The notes under the pieces are model-generated. The model was not told where the DNA came from, ran no database searches, and saw only the letters and a list, made by a program, of their open reading frames with translations. Positions 7,893 through 15,999 of a stretch of 42,031 bases of DNA are shown here, in pieces. The stretch is from Deltaproteobacteria bacterium (GTDB lineage: Bacteria; Desulfobacterota; DSM-4660; Desulfatiglandales; HGW-15). Each line of letters begins with the position of its first letter. Position 1 is the stretch's first letter. The stretch lies in NCBI GenBank assembly GCA_019310485.1, contig JAFDEF010000022.1, positions 1 to 42,031 on the forward strand, written 5' to 3'. The position numbers and the translations under genes are program-made.

Positions 7893-8969
7893 ATGAGCGA
7901 CTCCGCCCGCCTTTTCTTCTCAAGAGATACTCCCATGATAAGAATTGACAGTAAAATATCCTCTCTTGCGCCTCGTAAAATATTCAAGGGAATCTTTATT
8001 CTGTTTGTGATTCTTTTCGCCGGAACAGCCGGATACATGATAATAGAGAGATGGAGTTTTCTTGACTCATTGTACATGACGGTGATCACAATCACCACCG
8101 TAGGGTATAGGGAAGTGGGGAAGGTCTCGGAAGCAGGCAGGATCTTCACCATATTTGTCATTTTTTCTGGGGTGGGCATCATCGCCTACATTCTGGGCAT
8201 TGTGGCCCAGGCAATGGTGGATTTTCAGATGAGATCCATTATAGGGAGGAAGAGATTGGGATTGAAAATACGTACGATGAAGAATCATTACATAATTTGT
8301 GGGTTTGGGCGATTGGGCAAAATCATTTGCCGCGAACTAAAGGCAAGCAATACCCCCATCGTGGTCGTCGACAACAACCCTGAGAACAGGCAAGTGCTTG
8401 AAGACGAGGGGATTCCCTACATCAATGACGACGCCACAGTGGAGGATGTTCTGATAGAGGCTGGTATTGAGCGTGCAAAGGGTCTGGTGTCCGTGGTCGC
8501 GTCAGATGCCGACAATGTTTTCATTACAATGACCGCAAGGGGTCTGAACCCCTCGCTTTTTATTCTTGCCCGTGCTGATGAAGAGCGCACTGAGAAGAAG
8601 CTTATTCGAGCAGGGGCTGACAGGGTGGTAATGCCCTATCTTATAGGCGGGCAGAGGATGGCCCAGACAATCCTTAAACCAGCTGTTACAGATTTCTTGG
8701 AATTGACTGTGCACAACAGACAGATTGGTCTCGAGATGGGAGAACTGGAAGTGAGCGAGAACTCGAAGCTAGACGGCGTTACTCTAATTGACTCAGGAAT
8801 TCGCCAGGAGCTGGACGTTATAATCGTGGCCATCAGCAAGAAAAGCGGTGAAATGAAATTCAACCCTTCTTCTCAGACACGCATAGAAGCAGGAGATACC
8901 TTAATTTCGCTGGGTAAAAGCGAGGACTTAAAAAAACTAGCCCAAATTCTTTCTTCTGAAGCTAAATAA
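7893..8969 (+). CDS. potassium channel protein with TrkA-N (RCK) regulatory domains
   Basis: A 358-residue inner-membrane channel with two helices (about 33-50 and 84-108) flanking a pore loop, followed by a cytoplasmic NAD-binding RCK_N/TrkA-N domain (CGFGRLG at about 136-142, acidic VVVDNN at 154-159) and an RCK_C/TrkA-C domain (about 265-358). This 2TM-RCK layout is that of MthK-like channels. The selectivity filter reads TTVGYRE (68-74), so Arg takes the place of the second Gly of the canonical TVGYG. ATG 7893 has AGGAGAAGGG just upstream. Ligand and gating cannot be read from sequence. Confidence 0.88.
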   Translation: MSDSARLFFSRDTPMIRIDSKISSLAPRKIFKGIFILFVILFAGTAGYMIIERWSFLDSLYMTVITITTVGYREVGKVSEAGRIFTIFVIFSGVGIIAYILGIVAQAMVDFQMRSIIGRKRLGLKIRTMKNHYIICGFGRLGKIICRELKASNTPIVVVDNNPENRQVLEDEGIPYINDDATVEDVLIEAGIERAKGLVSVVASDADNVFITMTARGLNPSLFILARADEERTEKKLIRAGADRVVMPYLIGGQRMAQTILKPAVTDFLELTVHNRQIGLEMGELEVSENSKLDGVTLIDSGIRQELDVIIVAISKKSGEMKFNPSSQTRIEAGDTLISLGKSEDLKKLAQILSSEAK

Positions 8970-9098
8970 GAAACGTAATTAAGACTTTGAAAATTGAAAC
9001 AAAATGTTTTATTAGACAAATTGAAAGTTTTTCCCTGAACCTAAATCTTGATACTTCTCTTCACATAGCATTCAGACGGGAAAGAGGCTGGAGATTTT

Positions 9099-9326
9099 GT
9101 GACCAGGTCGAAGAAGCAAGAAAACTTGTCGAAGAATCATTTAAGCATTGAAATCAACAGGGACTATTGCAAGGGCTGCGGCATATGCGTTGCGTTCTGC
9201 CCCAAGGGAGTTCTGGGTATGGATGATCATGAAAAGGCTGTTGTCGAGGATCTGGAGAAATGTAACGCCTGCCGCCTGTGTGAGCTTCGCTGCCCGGATA
9301 TAGCCATTGAAGTCATTGTGGGTTAG
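9099..9326 (+). CDS. korD: 2-oxoacid:ferredoxin oxidoreductase delta subunit (2x[4Fe-4S])
   Basis: A 75-residue ferredoxin-like subunit with two classical cluster motifs: CKGCGICVAFCP and CNACRLCELRCP. It heads a D-A-B-C set typical of 2-oxoglutarate:ferredoxin oxidoreductases, where it relays electrons from the catalytic subunits to free ferredoxin. The start is GTG 9099 behind GGAG (about 9089-9093). It is 37 bp from korA, and the four genes run with short gaps as one operon. The korDABC naming rests on gene order and subunit sizes; a different 2-oxoacid substrate is possible. Confidence 0.86.
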   Translation: MTRSKKQENLSKNHLSIEINRDYCKGCGICVAFCPKGVLGMDDHEKAVVEDLEKCNACRLCELRCPDIAIEVIVG

Positions 9327-9363
9327 CTCTTGATAACCATATCAAAAGGAAAGTTGTCGGGAA

Positions 9364-10512
9364 ATGAGCAAGAAAACTCTTTTTCTCCAGGGTAATGAGG
9401 CATGCGTTGAAGGGGCACTTTACGCTGGTCTCGACTTTTTTGCAGGCTACCCCATCACTCCCTCGACTGAGATAGCCGAGATGCTTTCCATGCGGCTGCC
9501 TAAAAAGGGGGGGAAATTCATACAGATGGAAGATGAAATTGCCTCCATGTGCGCCATAATTGGGGCTTCCCTAACAGGGCATAAGTCCATGACCGCTACT
9601 AGCGGGCCAGGCTTCTCCCTTAAGCAAGAGGCAATAGGGTATGCCGTAATGGCAGAAGTGCCCTGCGTTGTTGTGGACGTTCAGAGGGGTGGCCCTTCCA
9701 CTGGCATGCCCACCAAGGTGAGCCAGGGAGACGTTATGCAAACAAGATGGGGGACACACGGTGACCATGCAATCATCACCTTGACAGCTTCAAATCACCA
9801 GGATCTGTTTGCCATTACTGTAGAGGCCTTCAACCTGTCTGAAACCTACCGCACACCTGTCATTTTGCTCCTTGACGAGGTCATTGCCCACATGCGTGAA
9901 AAACTGGTCATACCTGAAAAAGGTGAAATACCCCTGGTAGAAAGGCTGTGGACCTCGGTCAAGGAAGGCACGGATTATCATCCATACTTACCAAGAGAAG
10001 ACGGCAGGCTTCCTATGTCTGATTTTGGCGGTGTCCATCGTTATAATGTAACCGGACTTGTGCATGACATGTGGGGGTTCCCGTCAGAAGATCCTCGAAT
10101 TGCATATGGCCTCATGAGGCACCTTGTTGACAAGATTGAGGGCCATGTTAAGGAGATGACCCACGTTAAAGAGTACTACCTGGATGATGCAGACGTTGTG
10201 TTGATCTCTTACGGCTCTTCTGCCAGGTCCGCACTCCATCTGGTAGAAAACCGCAGGGCAAGGGGCGAAAGACTCGGATTGCTTGAACTTCAGACACTTT
10301 GGCCCTTTCCTGCTGAGGCGGTAAGAAAGAGCTGTGAGCGTGCCGAGTACGTGATTGTGGTGGAGATGAACATGGGTCAGGTTACAGAAGAGGTCAGGAA
10401 AGTTGTTCATGACCACGAAACAGTATTCTTGGCCAACCGGATTGACGGAACATTTATCAGCCCCACTGACATCAGGAACATCCTCCGGGTGGTGCAAGGG
10501 AAGGGGGTGTGA
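9364..10512 (+). CDS. korA: 2-oxoacid:ferredoxin oxidoreductase alpha subunit
   Basis: A 382-residue catalytic subunit holding the pyrimidine-binding TPP half and the CoA-facing domain of an oxidoreductase that turns a 2-oxoacid plus CoA into acyl-CoA, CO2 and reduced ferredoxin. Motifs: GNEACVEGALYAG at 10-22, the substrate-loop YPITPSTEIAE near 30-40, and the TSGPGFSLKQE block near 80-90, all standard for KorA/PorA alpha chains. There is no fused gamma domain, consistent with a separate korC. The C-terminal transketolase-like domain ends near residue 375. Probable in vivo role: 2-oxoglutarate oxidation to succinyl-CoA or the reductive reverse. Confidence 0.88.
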   Translation: MSKKTLFLQGNEACVEGALYAGLDFFAGYPITPSTEIAEMLSMRLPKKGGKFIQMEDEIASMCAIIGASLTGHKSMTATSGPGFSLKQEAIGYAVMAEVPCVVVDVQRGGPSTGMPTKVSQGDVMQTRWGTHGDHAIITLTASNHQDLFAITVEAFNLSETYRTPVILLLDEVIAHMREKLVIPEKGEIPLVERLWTSVKEGTDYHPYLPREDGRLPMSDFGGVHRYNVTGLVHDMWGFPSEDPRIAYGLMRHLVDKIEGHVKEMTHVKEYYLDDADVVLISYGSSARSALHLVENRRARGERLGLLELQTLWPFPAEAVRKSCERAEYVIVVEMNMGQVTEEVRKVVHDHETVFLANRIDGTFISPTDIRNILRVVQGKGV

Positions 10513-10515
10513 CCT

Positions 10516-11316
10516 ATGTCTGTAAGGGAGTATTTGCGCGAAAGGTTCATGCCCCACCTCTGGTGTCCGGGATGCGGGCACGGGATCATAATGAACAACC
10601 TGATCCGTGCAATTGAATCTCTCGGAATTAAGAAGAATGATATCGTAATGGTAACAGGTATAGGGTGCTCTTCTCGGATATCGGGATACCTGGATTTTCA
10701 CACCCTTCACACCCTGCACGGAAGAGCACTGGCCTTTGCAACAGGAGTGAAACTGGCCCGCCCTGAGCTGAAAATCATTGTTCCGATGGGGGATGGAGAT
10801 GCAATTGCGATAGGGGGAAATCATTTTATCCACGCAGCTCGCAGAAATATTGATATAACTGCCATCATCATGAATAACAGAGTCTATGGAATGACGGGGG
10901 GACAGTTCTCTCCTCTTTCCGGGTATGGTACCCTTGCCACCACAGCTCCCTATGGCAATATCTACGAGGCCTTTGATACGGTCGAACTTGCCAGGGGAGC
11001 GGGCGCATCGTTTGTGGCAAGGACAACTACCTACCATGTCAGGTCTATGAAGGAAATCATTGAAAAGGCCATTATGCACAAAGGCTTTTCTGTTGTGGAA
11101 ATATTGAGCCAGTGTCCAACCTACTTCGGTAGAAAGAATAAAAGAGGCGATGCTGTAGAGATGCTCAAGTATCTCAAAGAAAGCACAGCACCAATTGGCT
11201 CTGAAAGAAAGAGAAAAAATCCTGCACTGATTGAGCGGGGCATTTTCGTAGAAGAGGACCGACCAGAATACTGCGCTGAATATGAAAAAATAGTTGAAAA
11301 AGCACAAAAGGGATAG
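10516..11316 (+). CDS. korB: 2-oxoacid:ferredoxin oxidoreductase beta subunit (TPP-binding)
   Basis: A 266-residue TPP-binding beta subunit. It contains the WCPGCGHG cluster/TPP start motif (about residues 15-22), the VTGIGCSSR block, the pyrophosphate/Mg motif GDGDAIAIGGNHF (about 93-105) and the NNRVYGMTGGQ block (about 121-131), all hallmarks of KorB. ATG 10516 starts 4 nt after the korA stop codon, and the Shine-Dalgarno (AAGGGGGTG) lies inside korA, so translational coupling is likely. Confidence 0.9.
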   Translation: MSVREYLRERFMPHLWCPGCGHGIIMNNLIRAIESLGIKKNDIVMVTGIGCSSRISGYLDFHTLHTLHGRALAFATGVKLARPELKIIVPMGDGDAIAIGGNHFIHAARRNIDITAIIMNNRVYGMTGGQFSPLSGYGTLATTAPYGNIYEAFDTVELARGAGASFVARTTTYHVRSMKEIIEKAIMHKGFSVVEILSQCPTYFGRKNKRGDAVEMLKYLKESTAPIGSERKRKNPALIERGIFVEEDRPEYCAEYEKIVEKAQKG

Positions 11317-11324
11317 CAACGATA

Positions 11325-11888
11325 ATGGAAAGATACCGGATTGTATTCTCAGGCTCAGGAGGACAGGGGGTCATAACCGCATCCATAATTCTTGCCGAGG
11401 CAGCCGCTATTTATGAGGGCTTAAATGCGGTTCAATCCCAGAGTTACGGTGCCGAGGCCCGCGGCGGCAGTACCAGGGCTGACGTTATTATTTCCGACAG
11501 GGAGATTAGGTTTCCGAAGGTAAACCAGCCTAACATTTTGGTCTGTCTGACCCAGCAGGCTTTTAACAAGTTTTCAGGCTCGATTCGTCCAGGAGGGCTT
11601 TTGCTAACTGATTCGCACTTCGTGCAGCTTGAACGAAAAGTTGATGCACGCCAGGTTGAACTTCCAATGTATCAATCGGTTATCAAAGCCATGGACAAGC
11701 CAACTGCACTGAACATGTGTATGCTTGGAGCAATGCTGAGCCTCGTTCCCCTCGTAAAGACAGAGTCAATCATGAAGGTGTTAAATGAAAAAACGCCAGC
11801 CACCTTTCTTGGCATGAACAAGGACGCATTCGAAATCGGCAGGAAACTTGTAGTAGAAGCGGGAATAGAACCCCAGGAATTGGCCTGA
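11325..11888 (+). CDS. korC: 2-oxoacid:ferredoxin oxidoreductase gamma subunit
   Basis: A 187-residue gamma subunit with the hallmark SGSGGQGVITA near the N-terminus (residues 8-18) and the YGAEARGGST block (about 42-51), which helps form the interface over the active site. It is 8 bp downstream of korB and closes the four-gene operon. A weak hairpin with a T-run follows at 11892-11923. Confidence 0.88.
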   Translation: MERYRIVFSGSGGQGVITASIILAEAAAIYEGLNAVQSQSYGAEARGGSTRADVIISDREIRFPKVNQPNILVCLTQQAFNKFSGSIRPGGLLLTDSHFVQLERKVDARQVELPMYQSVIKAMDKPTALNMCMLGAMLSLVPLVKTESIMKVLNEKTPATFLGMNKDAFEIGRKLVVEAGIEPQELA

Positions 11889-11891
11889 TCT

Positions 11892-11923
11892 GATAAAGGG
11901 CATCACCTTATATCTTGTTTTTT
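11892..11923 (+). terminator. weak rho-independent terminator after korDABC
   Basis: A low-GC imperfect hairpin (11892-11899 with 11906-11914) is followed by a T-rich stretch (11915-11923). It sits directly after the korC stop and before the separate HDAC-like gene. The stem is weak, so termination may be partial. Confidence 0.35.
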
Positions 11924-11971
11924 CCATACTTGCACTCCGGACACAGGCAGTCAAAAAAGGGGAATGATAAA

Positions 11972-12712
11972 ATGAAGGTCATTTTCCACGAGGATTTCTA
12001 TCAGGTTTACACCTCTGACCCGGCTGCAGAGGCCGGGCGTATGGAGGCGGTGGTAAAAGTCATCAAAAACAGGGTCGATTTTATCCAGGCAAAACCTGCT
12101 TCAGAGAGCGACCTGCTTGCCACGCATACAAGATCCCACATTGAAAGTGTAAGAAACCGGGGTCTTTACCAGATTGCTGCCCTGGCTGCAGGAGGTGCTA
12201 TCCAGGCAGCCACTATCGGGCTTACAGAACCCTGCTTTGGGCTAATAAGACCGCCTGGCCACCATGCCTCATCTGATTCCTGCTGGGGGTTCTGCTACTT
12301 TAACAACATGGCTGTGGCCCTTGAAAGGCTAAAGCGGGTAAAAAGTATCGAGAATGCCTATGTACTGGACATCGACCTTCACTATGGAGATGGTACCGTG
12401 AACATACTTGGAAACAAGGACTGGGTCACAATTCACAATGTATCCAGCCATGATCGGAAATCTTACATGGATGAGGTAGCCAGCGAGATGAAACGCTGCC
12501 AGGCTGATATCATTGGCATTTCCGCAGGATTTGACAATCATGAAGAGGATTGGGGCGGCACTCTTTGTACAGAAGACTACCGGGAAATTGGGCTCATGGT
12601 ACGTGAGGCAGCATTACGTTCCAGGGGGGGATGTTTCGCAATCCTGGAAGGCGGATACAATCATCAGGTTCTGGGCCACAATGTTATGGCCTTGATTGAG
12701 GGCCTTGCCTGA
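11972..12712 (+). CDS. histone deacetylase-family (HDAC/AcuC-like) zinc hydrolase
   Basis: A 246-residue member of the HDAC/AcuC/acetylpolyamine amidohydrolase superfamily, which removes acyl groups from amines or lysines with a Zn centre. Seen: the catalytic double His in RPPGHHASS (about 92-100), the zinc-binding DIDLHYGDGT (about 130-139), the second Asp in SAGFDNHEED (about 186-195) and EGGYN (about 225-229). At 246 residues it is shorter than the usual 300-370, with compact loops but all key residues present. An upstream in-frame start would add 19 residues, but ATG 11972 has the better ribosome site (AAGGGGAATGATAAA). It may deacylate polyamines or acylated proteins. Confidence 0.87.
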   Translation: MKVIFHEDFYQVYTSDPAAEAGRMEAVVKVIKNRVDFIQAKPASESDLLATHTRSHIESVRNRGLYQIAALAAGGAIQAATIGLTEPCFGLIRPPGHHASSDSCWGFCYFNNMAVALERLKRVKSIENAYVLDIDLHYGDGTVNILGNKDWVTIHNVSSHDRKSYMDEVASEMKRCQADIIGISAGFDNHEEDWGGTLCTEDYREIGLMVREAALRSRGGCFAILEGGYNHQVLGHNVMALIEGLA

Positions 12713-12775
12713 GAGACCCTTTAAAGGTAGTGATCCGGTAAAGGCACCAGCAAAAAGATGGGCCTGAACCCGGGC

Positions 12776-14539
12776 TTAGCTCTTCTTTTGCTTGGCCACC
12801 TCCTCTTCTTTGAGCACCCGGCGAAGAACTTTGCCAACTGTGGTGGTGGGGAGTTCCTCGCGGAACTCGATCGTGGAGGGGATCTTGTAGTGGCTCATCT
12901 TGTCTTTTGCCCACTCCTGAATATCCTCGGGCTTCACCTGACCCCTTGCAGCAGGATCTAGCACAAGAAAAGCCTTAACCACTTCGCCTACCTTTTCATG
13001 GGGAATACCTATTACCGCGGCTCCCTGCACGGCCGGGTGCTTGTGAAGCATGTCTTCTACTTCGGCAGGGAAAATGGCGTATCCTTTGAACTTGATCATA
13101 TCTTTTGCTCTATCACGGATGATAGTGTAGCCATCAGCATCAACACAGGCGATATCGCCGGTGTAAAGCCATCCATCCCGGATAGTGGCAGAGGTCTCTT
13201 CCGGCCTATTAAGGTATCCTTTCATCACCTGCGGGCCCTTGACCACCAGCTCGCCGGTGTAAGCTTGGGCTTCCTCGGCCTGCTCCTTAGTTAGGCCCCC
13301 CGTATCGGCCACTGCAAACGGCAGCGGGGGCAACTCTTTGGTCCCTGTTTCCTTATCCATGATTTTCATATCAGTGTCCGGATATGGGAGTCCGATTGTG
13401 CCCTGTTTTCGGTGCCCCACAATCGGGTTGGCATGAGTTACGGGCGAAGCCTCGCTAAGACCGTAGCCCTCGACAATAACCGATTTGGTAAGCGCCTCAA
13501 AGTTATTTTGAACTTCCAGGGGAAGGGGCCCCGCACCTGACACGGCCATTTTTAGTCCACTCAAGTCATAATTCTTAGCCTTGGGATGGGTGTTGATTTT
13601 GTTGAAAAGCACTGCTACCCCCGGCATTATAAGGCCCCCCTTTGCGGAGTATTTTTCAATTGCGGCACATAGCTCGGCCGTGTCGGCCGGTGGTTTTGGG
13701 AAAAGAAGTTGAAAGGCCCCGGTTCGAATGGCAGTGTTCATAACCGTAGTCATTCCGAAAGAATGAAACAGTGGAAGGACTCCCACAATACCCATGCTGG
13801 GGTCTTTTTTACACAGCCATGCATCGCACATAACTGCATTGCTCACAACGTTTCGGTGCGTAAGCATAGCTCCTTTTGGCAACCCGGTGGTTCCCCCCGT
13901 ATATTGGAGTACGGCCACTTCGTCCGGATCAACATCAACCGCAGGAGGTTTGGACTCAGTTTTCAGCAGGTCGGTAAGCTTAAGACAGTCAGCAGGCAGA
14001 TCACCTGTAGGAATTTTCTTAACGAGTTTGCCAAGCAATACTTTGAGTGAAGAGAAACCGCACAGGTCCACCACGTTAGTGCCGATGACCATATCCACCC
14101 CGGTTTCCTTAAGTGCTTTTCCTGCTTCTTCGAAAACTGCATCTAGGACGATAAGCGCCTTAGATCCCGAATCGTTTAGTTGATGCTGGATTTCAAGTGC
14201 CTTGTAAGTAGGGTTAATAGCGGTCGTCGTTACCCCAATGAGCTGGCATGCATAAAATGAAAACACAAACTGTATGGAGTTCGGGAGCATGATGGCGCAT
14301 ACATCTCCCTTCTTAAGACCCAATCCAGCGAGAGACGCTGCCAGTCGCTGAACCATTTCCCACAGTTGTGAATAGGTGACCTGGGCATCCAGGAAAAAAA
14401 CGGCAGGCCTGGATCCATATTTGCCTGCAGCTTCCCTGAGAAATTCTGCCAGCGTACAGTCAGGATAATCGAGGCATTTCGGCACCTGCGGGGGCCAGTA
14501 CTTGTACCAGATTCGTTCACCCAAAGATTCCTTGGCCAT
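12776..14539 (-). CDS. long-chain acyl-CoA ligase (AMP-binding)
   Basis: A 587-residue ANL-superfamily ligase activating a carboxylic acid with ATP to acyl-AMP, then acyl-CoA. Seen: the P-loop-like YTGGTTGLPKGA (about 212-223), the VEGYGLSEASP block (about 353-363), the WLYTGD motif (about 456-461), and the C-terminal catalytic-Lys motif TTVGKVLRR (about 569-577). Architecture and length are those of FadD-type ligases, though branched or aromatic substrates cannot be excluded. ATG 14539 has a near-perfect AAAAGGAGGT upstream. It converges on the HDAC-like gene with 63 bp between stop codons, and has its own promoter at 14730-14759. Confidence 0.9.
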   Translation of the reverse strand: MAKESLGERIWYKYWPPQVPKCLDYPDCTLAEFLREAAGKYGSRPAVFFLDAQVTYSQLWEMVQRLAASLAGLGLKKGDVCAIMLPNSIQFVFSFYACQLIGVTTTAINPTYKALEIQHQLNDSGSKALIVLDAVFEEAGKALKETGVDMVIGTNVVDLCGFSSLKVLLGKLVKKIPTGDLPADCLKLTDLLKTESKPPAVDVDPDEVAVLQYTGGTTGLPKGAMLTHRNVVSNAVMCDAWLCKKDPSMGIVGVLPLFHSFGMTTVMNTAIRTGAFQLLFPKPPADTAELCAAIEKYSAKGGLIMPGVAVLFNKINTHPKAKNYDLSGLKMAVSGAGPLPLEVQNNFEALTKSVIVEGYGLSEASPVTHANPIVGHRKQGTIGLPYPDTDMKIMDKETGTKELPPLPFAVADTGGLTKEQAEEAQAYTGELVVKGPQVMKGYLNRPEETSATIRDGWLYTGDIACVDADGYTIIRDRAKDMIKFKGYAIFPAEVEDMLHKHPAVQGAAVIGIPHEKVGEVVKAFLVLDPAARGQVKPEDIQEWAKDKMSHYKIPSTIEFREELPTTTVGKVLRRVLKEEEVAKQKKS

Positions 14540-14729
14540 AAATACCTCCTTTTCAAATACTGTAATCTAAAAGCGCAATAGGTTCAAAGAAGCAAGAACT
14601 GTTCGGCGATTGGCGATAGTACAAGGCAGCTTCCTTGGTGTAGGGTTAGAAGATGCGGACTTTCAAAAAGGGCCTTGCCCGGTGGTGACATTCAAGAGGT
14701 CTTCTCAGCCTCTAGTTTTCTTAATAAAA

Positions 14730-14759
14730 AGTATAGGAATAAAAGAAATTAGCTGTCAA
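14730..14759 (-). promoter_or_regulatory. sigma70-type promoter for the acyl-CoA ligase gene
   Basis: On the minus strand, TTGACA (complement of 14754-14759) and TATACT (complement of 14730-14735) are 18 bp apart. This would give a leader of about 185 nt before ATG 14539. I see no riboswitch fold in the leader. Confidence 0.6.
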
Positions 14760-14793
14760 GAAGAAAGCTCAAGCGCTAAAGTTTGAATCTTGC

Positions 14794-15615
14794 TCAACGT
14801 TCAATACGCGCAAAAATTTCTTGGGCCTTTATCAGGGATTGAAAGTCATCCACCCCCATTACCTCATCTTCATCTTCTGCAATCACGCAACCGACGTGCA
14901 ATCCGTCCCGTGCCATCAATTCCACGAGGTCGGTAATAAAGAACTCTTCTATGTGCAAAGTTCTCCCATCATTTTCCTTCAAGACTTTGTGCGATTTTTG
15001 CGCAAGCAAGGGAAGATACCTCATCAGCTCTTTTCTCCGCGCGGCATATATGCCTGAGTTACAAACCCGGAGCTGGGCTTGCCTTTCGCGCGGATAAGTG
15101 CTCCAGTATTTCCATTCGATGATTCTTGTGACCTTTTCTCCCTCAGTTTCCACCACACCGTATTGCTTCTTCTCCTGAGGTTTGAATCCCAGTACAACCA
15201 GAGGCCTGGCCCCGAGCTTTTCAAGAAGGCTGCAGTAGGTGGAGCGTCTTACAAACGGGATATCTCCCATGGTAATAATGAGTTTATCCTGGACCTTTTT
15301 TTCTAGAAAACTCCTTGCTGCCAAAAGAGCGCCTCCAGTGCCGTTCAAAACACCCTGCTCGAAATATTCGACCTCAAATGCCATAGTTGCTTTTATGACG
15401 TCTTCTTTCCTGTGATGTATCACAATGGCTTTTGGGCCTGGAGGAAGACTTTCCAGGACATGAATGAGGATTGGGCGTGATCCTTGAAAAGGGGATTTGC
15501 CAGGCAATAGAGGAAGTAAAGTCTTGTTGCCCTCAAAGCCCTTCATGCGGGATCCTCTGCCCGCAGCGAGGATCAGCGATGCAGTTTGAGTGCTTGCTTT
15601 CAAAACTTTATCCAT
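14794..15615 (-). CDS. nucleotidyltransferase family protein (GlmU/MobA-like NTP transferase)
   Basis: A 273-residue Rossmann-like NTP transferase with the signature ILAAGRGSRMKG (about 16-27), the GTGGALLAA block (about 90-98), the metal-site MGDIPF (about 115-120), and a C-terminal substrate-binding half. These proteins join a sugar phosphate or similar phosphorylated metabolite to a nucleotide. There is no left-handed beta-helix acetyltransferase domain, so it is not a full GlmU. The start ATG 15615 lacks a clear Shine-Dalgarno. No sugar pathway genes lie next to it, so the substrate is unknown. It is transcribed toward the acyl-CoA ligase but 254 bp away from it. Confidence 0.8.
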   Translation of the reverse strand: MDKVLKASTQTASLILAAGRGSRMKGFEGNKTLLPLLPGKSPFQGSRPILIHVLESLPPGPKAIVIHHRKEDVIKATMAFEVEYFEQGVLNGTGGALLAARSFLEKKVQDKLIITMGDIPFVRRSTYCSLLEKLGARPLVVLGFKPQEKKQYGVVETEGEKVTRIIEWKYWSTYPRERQAQLRVCNSGIYAARRKELMRYLPLLAQKSHKVLKENDGRTLHIEEFFITDLVELMARDGLHVGCVIAEDEDEVMGVDDFQSLIKAQEIFARIER

Positions 15616-15641
15616 AGATAGGACAATAGAGATGTTTGATT

Positions 15642-15679
15642 TAATCCGCCAGAGGTGGATTAATCCGCCAGAGGCGGAC
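15642..15679. repeat. tandem 19-bp repeat, two copies
   Basis: Two adjacent 19-bp units (15642-15660 and 15661-15679) share TAATCCGCCAGAGG and differ at two or three positions. The second unit contains the perfect hairpin TCCGCC-AGA-GGCGGA (15664-15678). It opens a 340-bp hairpin cluster between two divergent genes. Confidence 0.75.
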
Positions 15680-15750
15680 GAGGGTTCAATTCCTCGCCCC
15701 TTGGGGCGTTAAGAAAATTTCCGATTGATAGCCCGTCCGCTTGCGGCGGG
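15679..15750. repeat. REP-like hairpins (three short stem-loops)
   Basis: Three neat stem-loops follow each other: CGAGG/CCTCG (15679-15683 with 15692-15696), GCCCC-TT-GGGGC (15696-15707) and a bulged CCCGTCCGC/GCGGCGGG (15732-15750) before a GGGTAGTTGATT tail. Short GC-rich hairpins with a fixed tail of this kind are typical of extragenic palindromic repeats mobilised by REP-associated transposases. No transposase gene is in the window. Confidence 0.6.
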
Positions 15751-15848
15751 GTAGTTGATTCTACAATCCTTGGCCTAAAAAGTAAAAGATTTATTTGTAA
15801 GACTTGACACGAGACTCCAACCTGGGAGATTATCTCCAATGTGGAGCC

Positions 15849-15914
15849 CCACGGGCAAGCCCGTGGCACCACTTAGTCTCGCCGAATTGCTTCGCAATCG
15901 GCGGGACTAAGTGG
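15849..15914. repeat. REP-like long inverted repeats
   Basis: A perfect 8-bp hairpin CCACGGGC-AA-GCCCGTGG (15849-15866) is followed by a 46-nt hairpin (15869-15914). In the second, CCACTTAGTC pairs with GACTAAGTGG and an inner CGCCG-A-ATTGC pairs with GCAATCGGCG around a TTC loop, about 21 bp in all. No open reading frame covers this block. Confidence 0.7.
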
Positions 15915-15922
15915 TACGACAT

Positions 15923-15980
15923 CCCGCCCGCCCTTAACCGCATTCATCCACGGCTAAAGCCGTGGCTTTCTGCGGGCGGG
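15923..15980. repeat. REP-like nested hairpin
   Basis: The outer arms CCCGCCCGC (15923-15931) and GCGGGCGGG (15972-15980) are perfect inverted repeats. They enclose a second perfect hairpin CCACGGC-TAAA-GCCGTGG (15948-15965). This composite resembles a bacterial interspersed mosaic element. It ends 20 bp before the cobalamin-domain gene, whose leader it may fold into. Confidence 0.7.
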
Positions 15981-15999
15981 GTAAAAGAGTGGCGGTCCG

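Noticed and set aside
8970..9098. Promoter-like AT-rich stretch before korD
   Set aside because: Several weak TTGAAA and TATTAG-like matches overlap without good spacing, so no promoter could be singled out.
10084..11319. Long 411-residue minus-strand frame opposite the kor genes
   Set aside because: It lies antisense to korA and korB, which carry clear family motifs; the frame has no recognisable domain and a composition typical of an antisense shadow.
15679..15696. T-arm-like sequence GGTTCAATTCC resembling a tRNA 3' half
   Set aside because: No matching acceptor, D-arm or anticodon arm lies upstream, and the stem pairs better as a simple hairpin; treated as part of the REP-like cluster.
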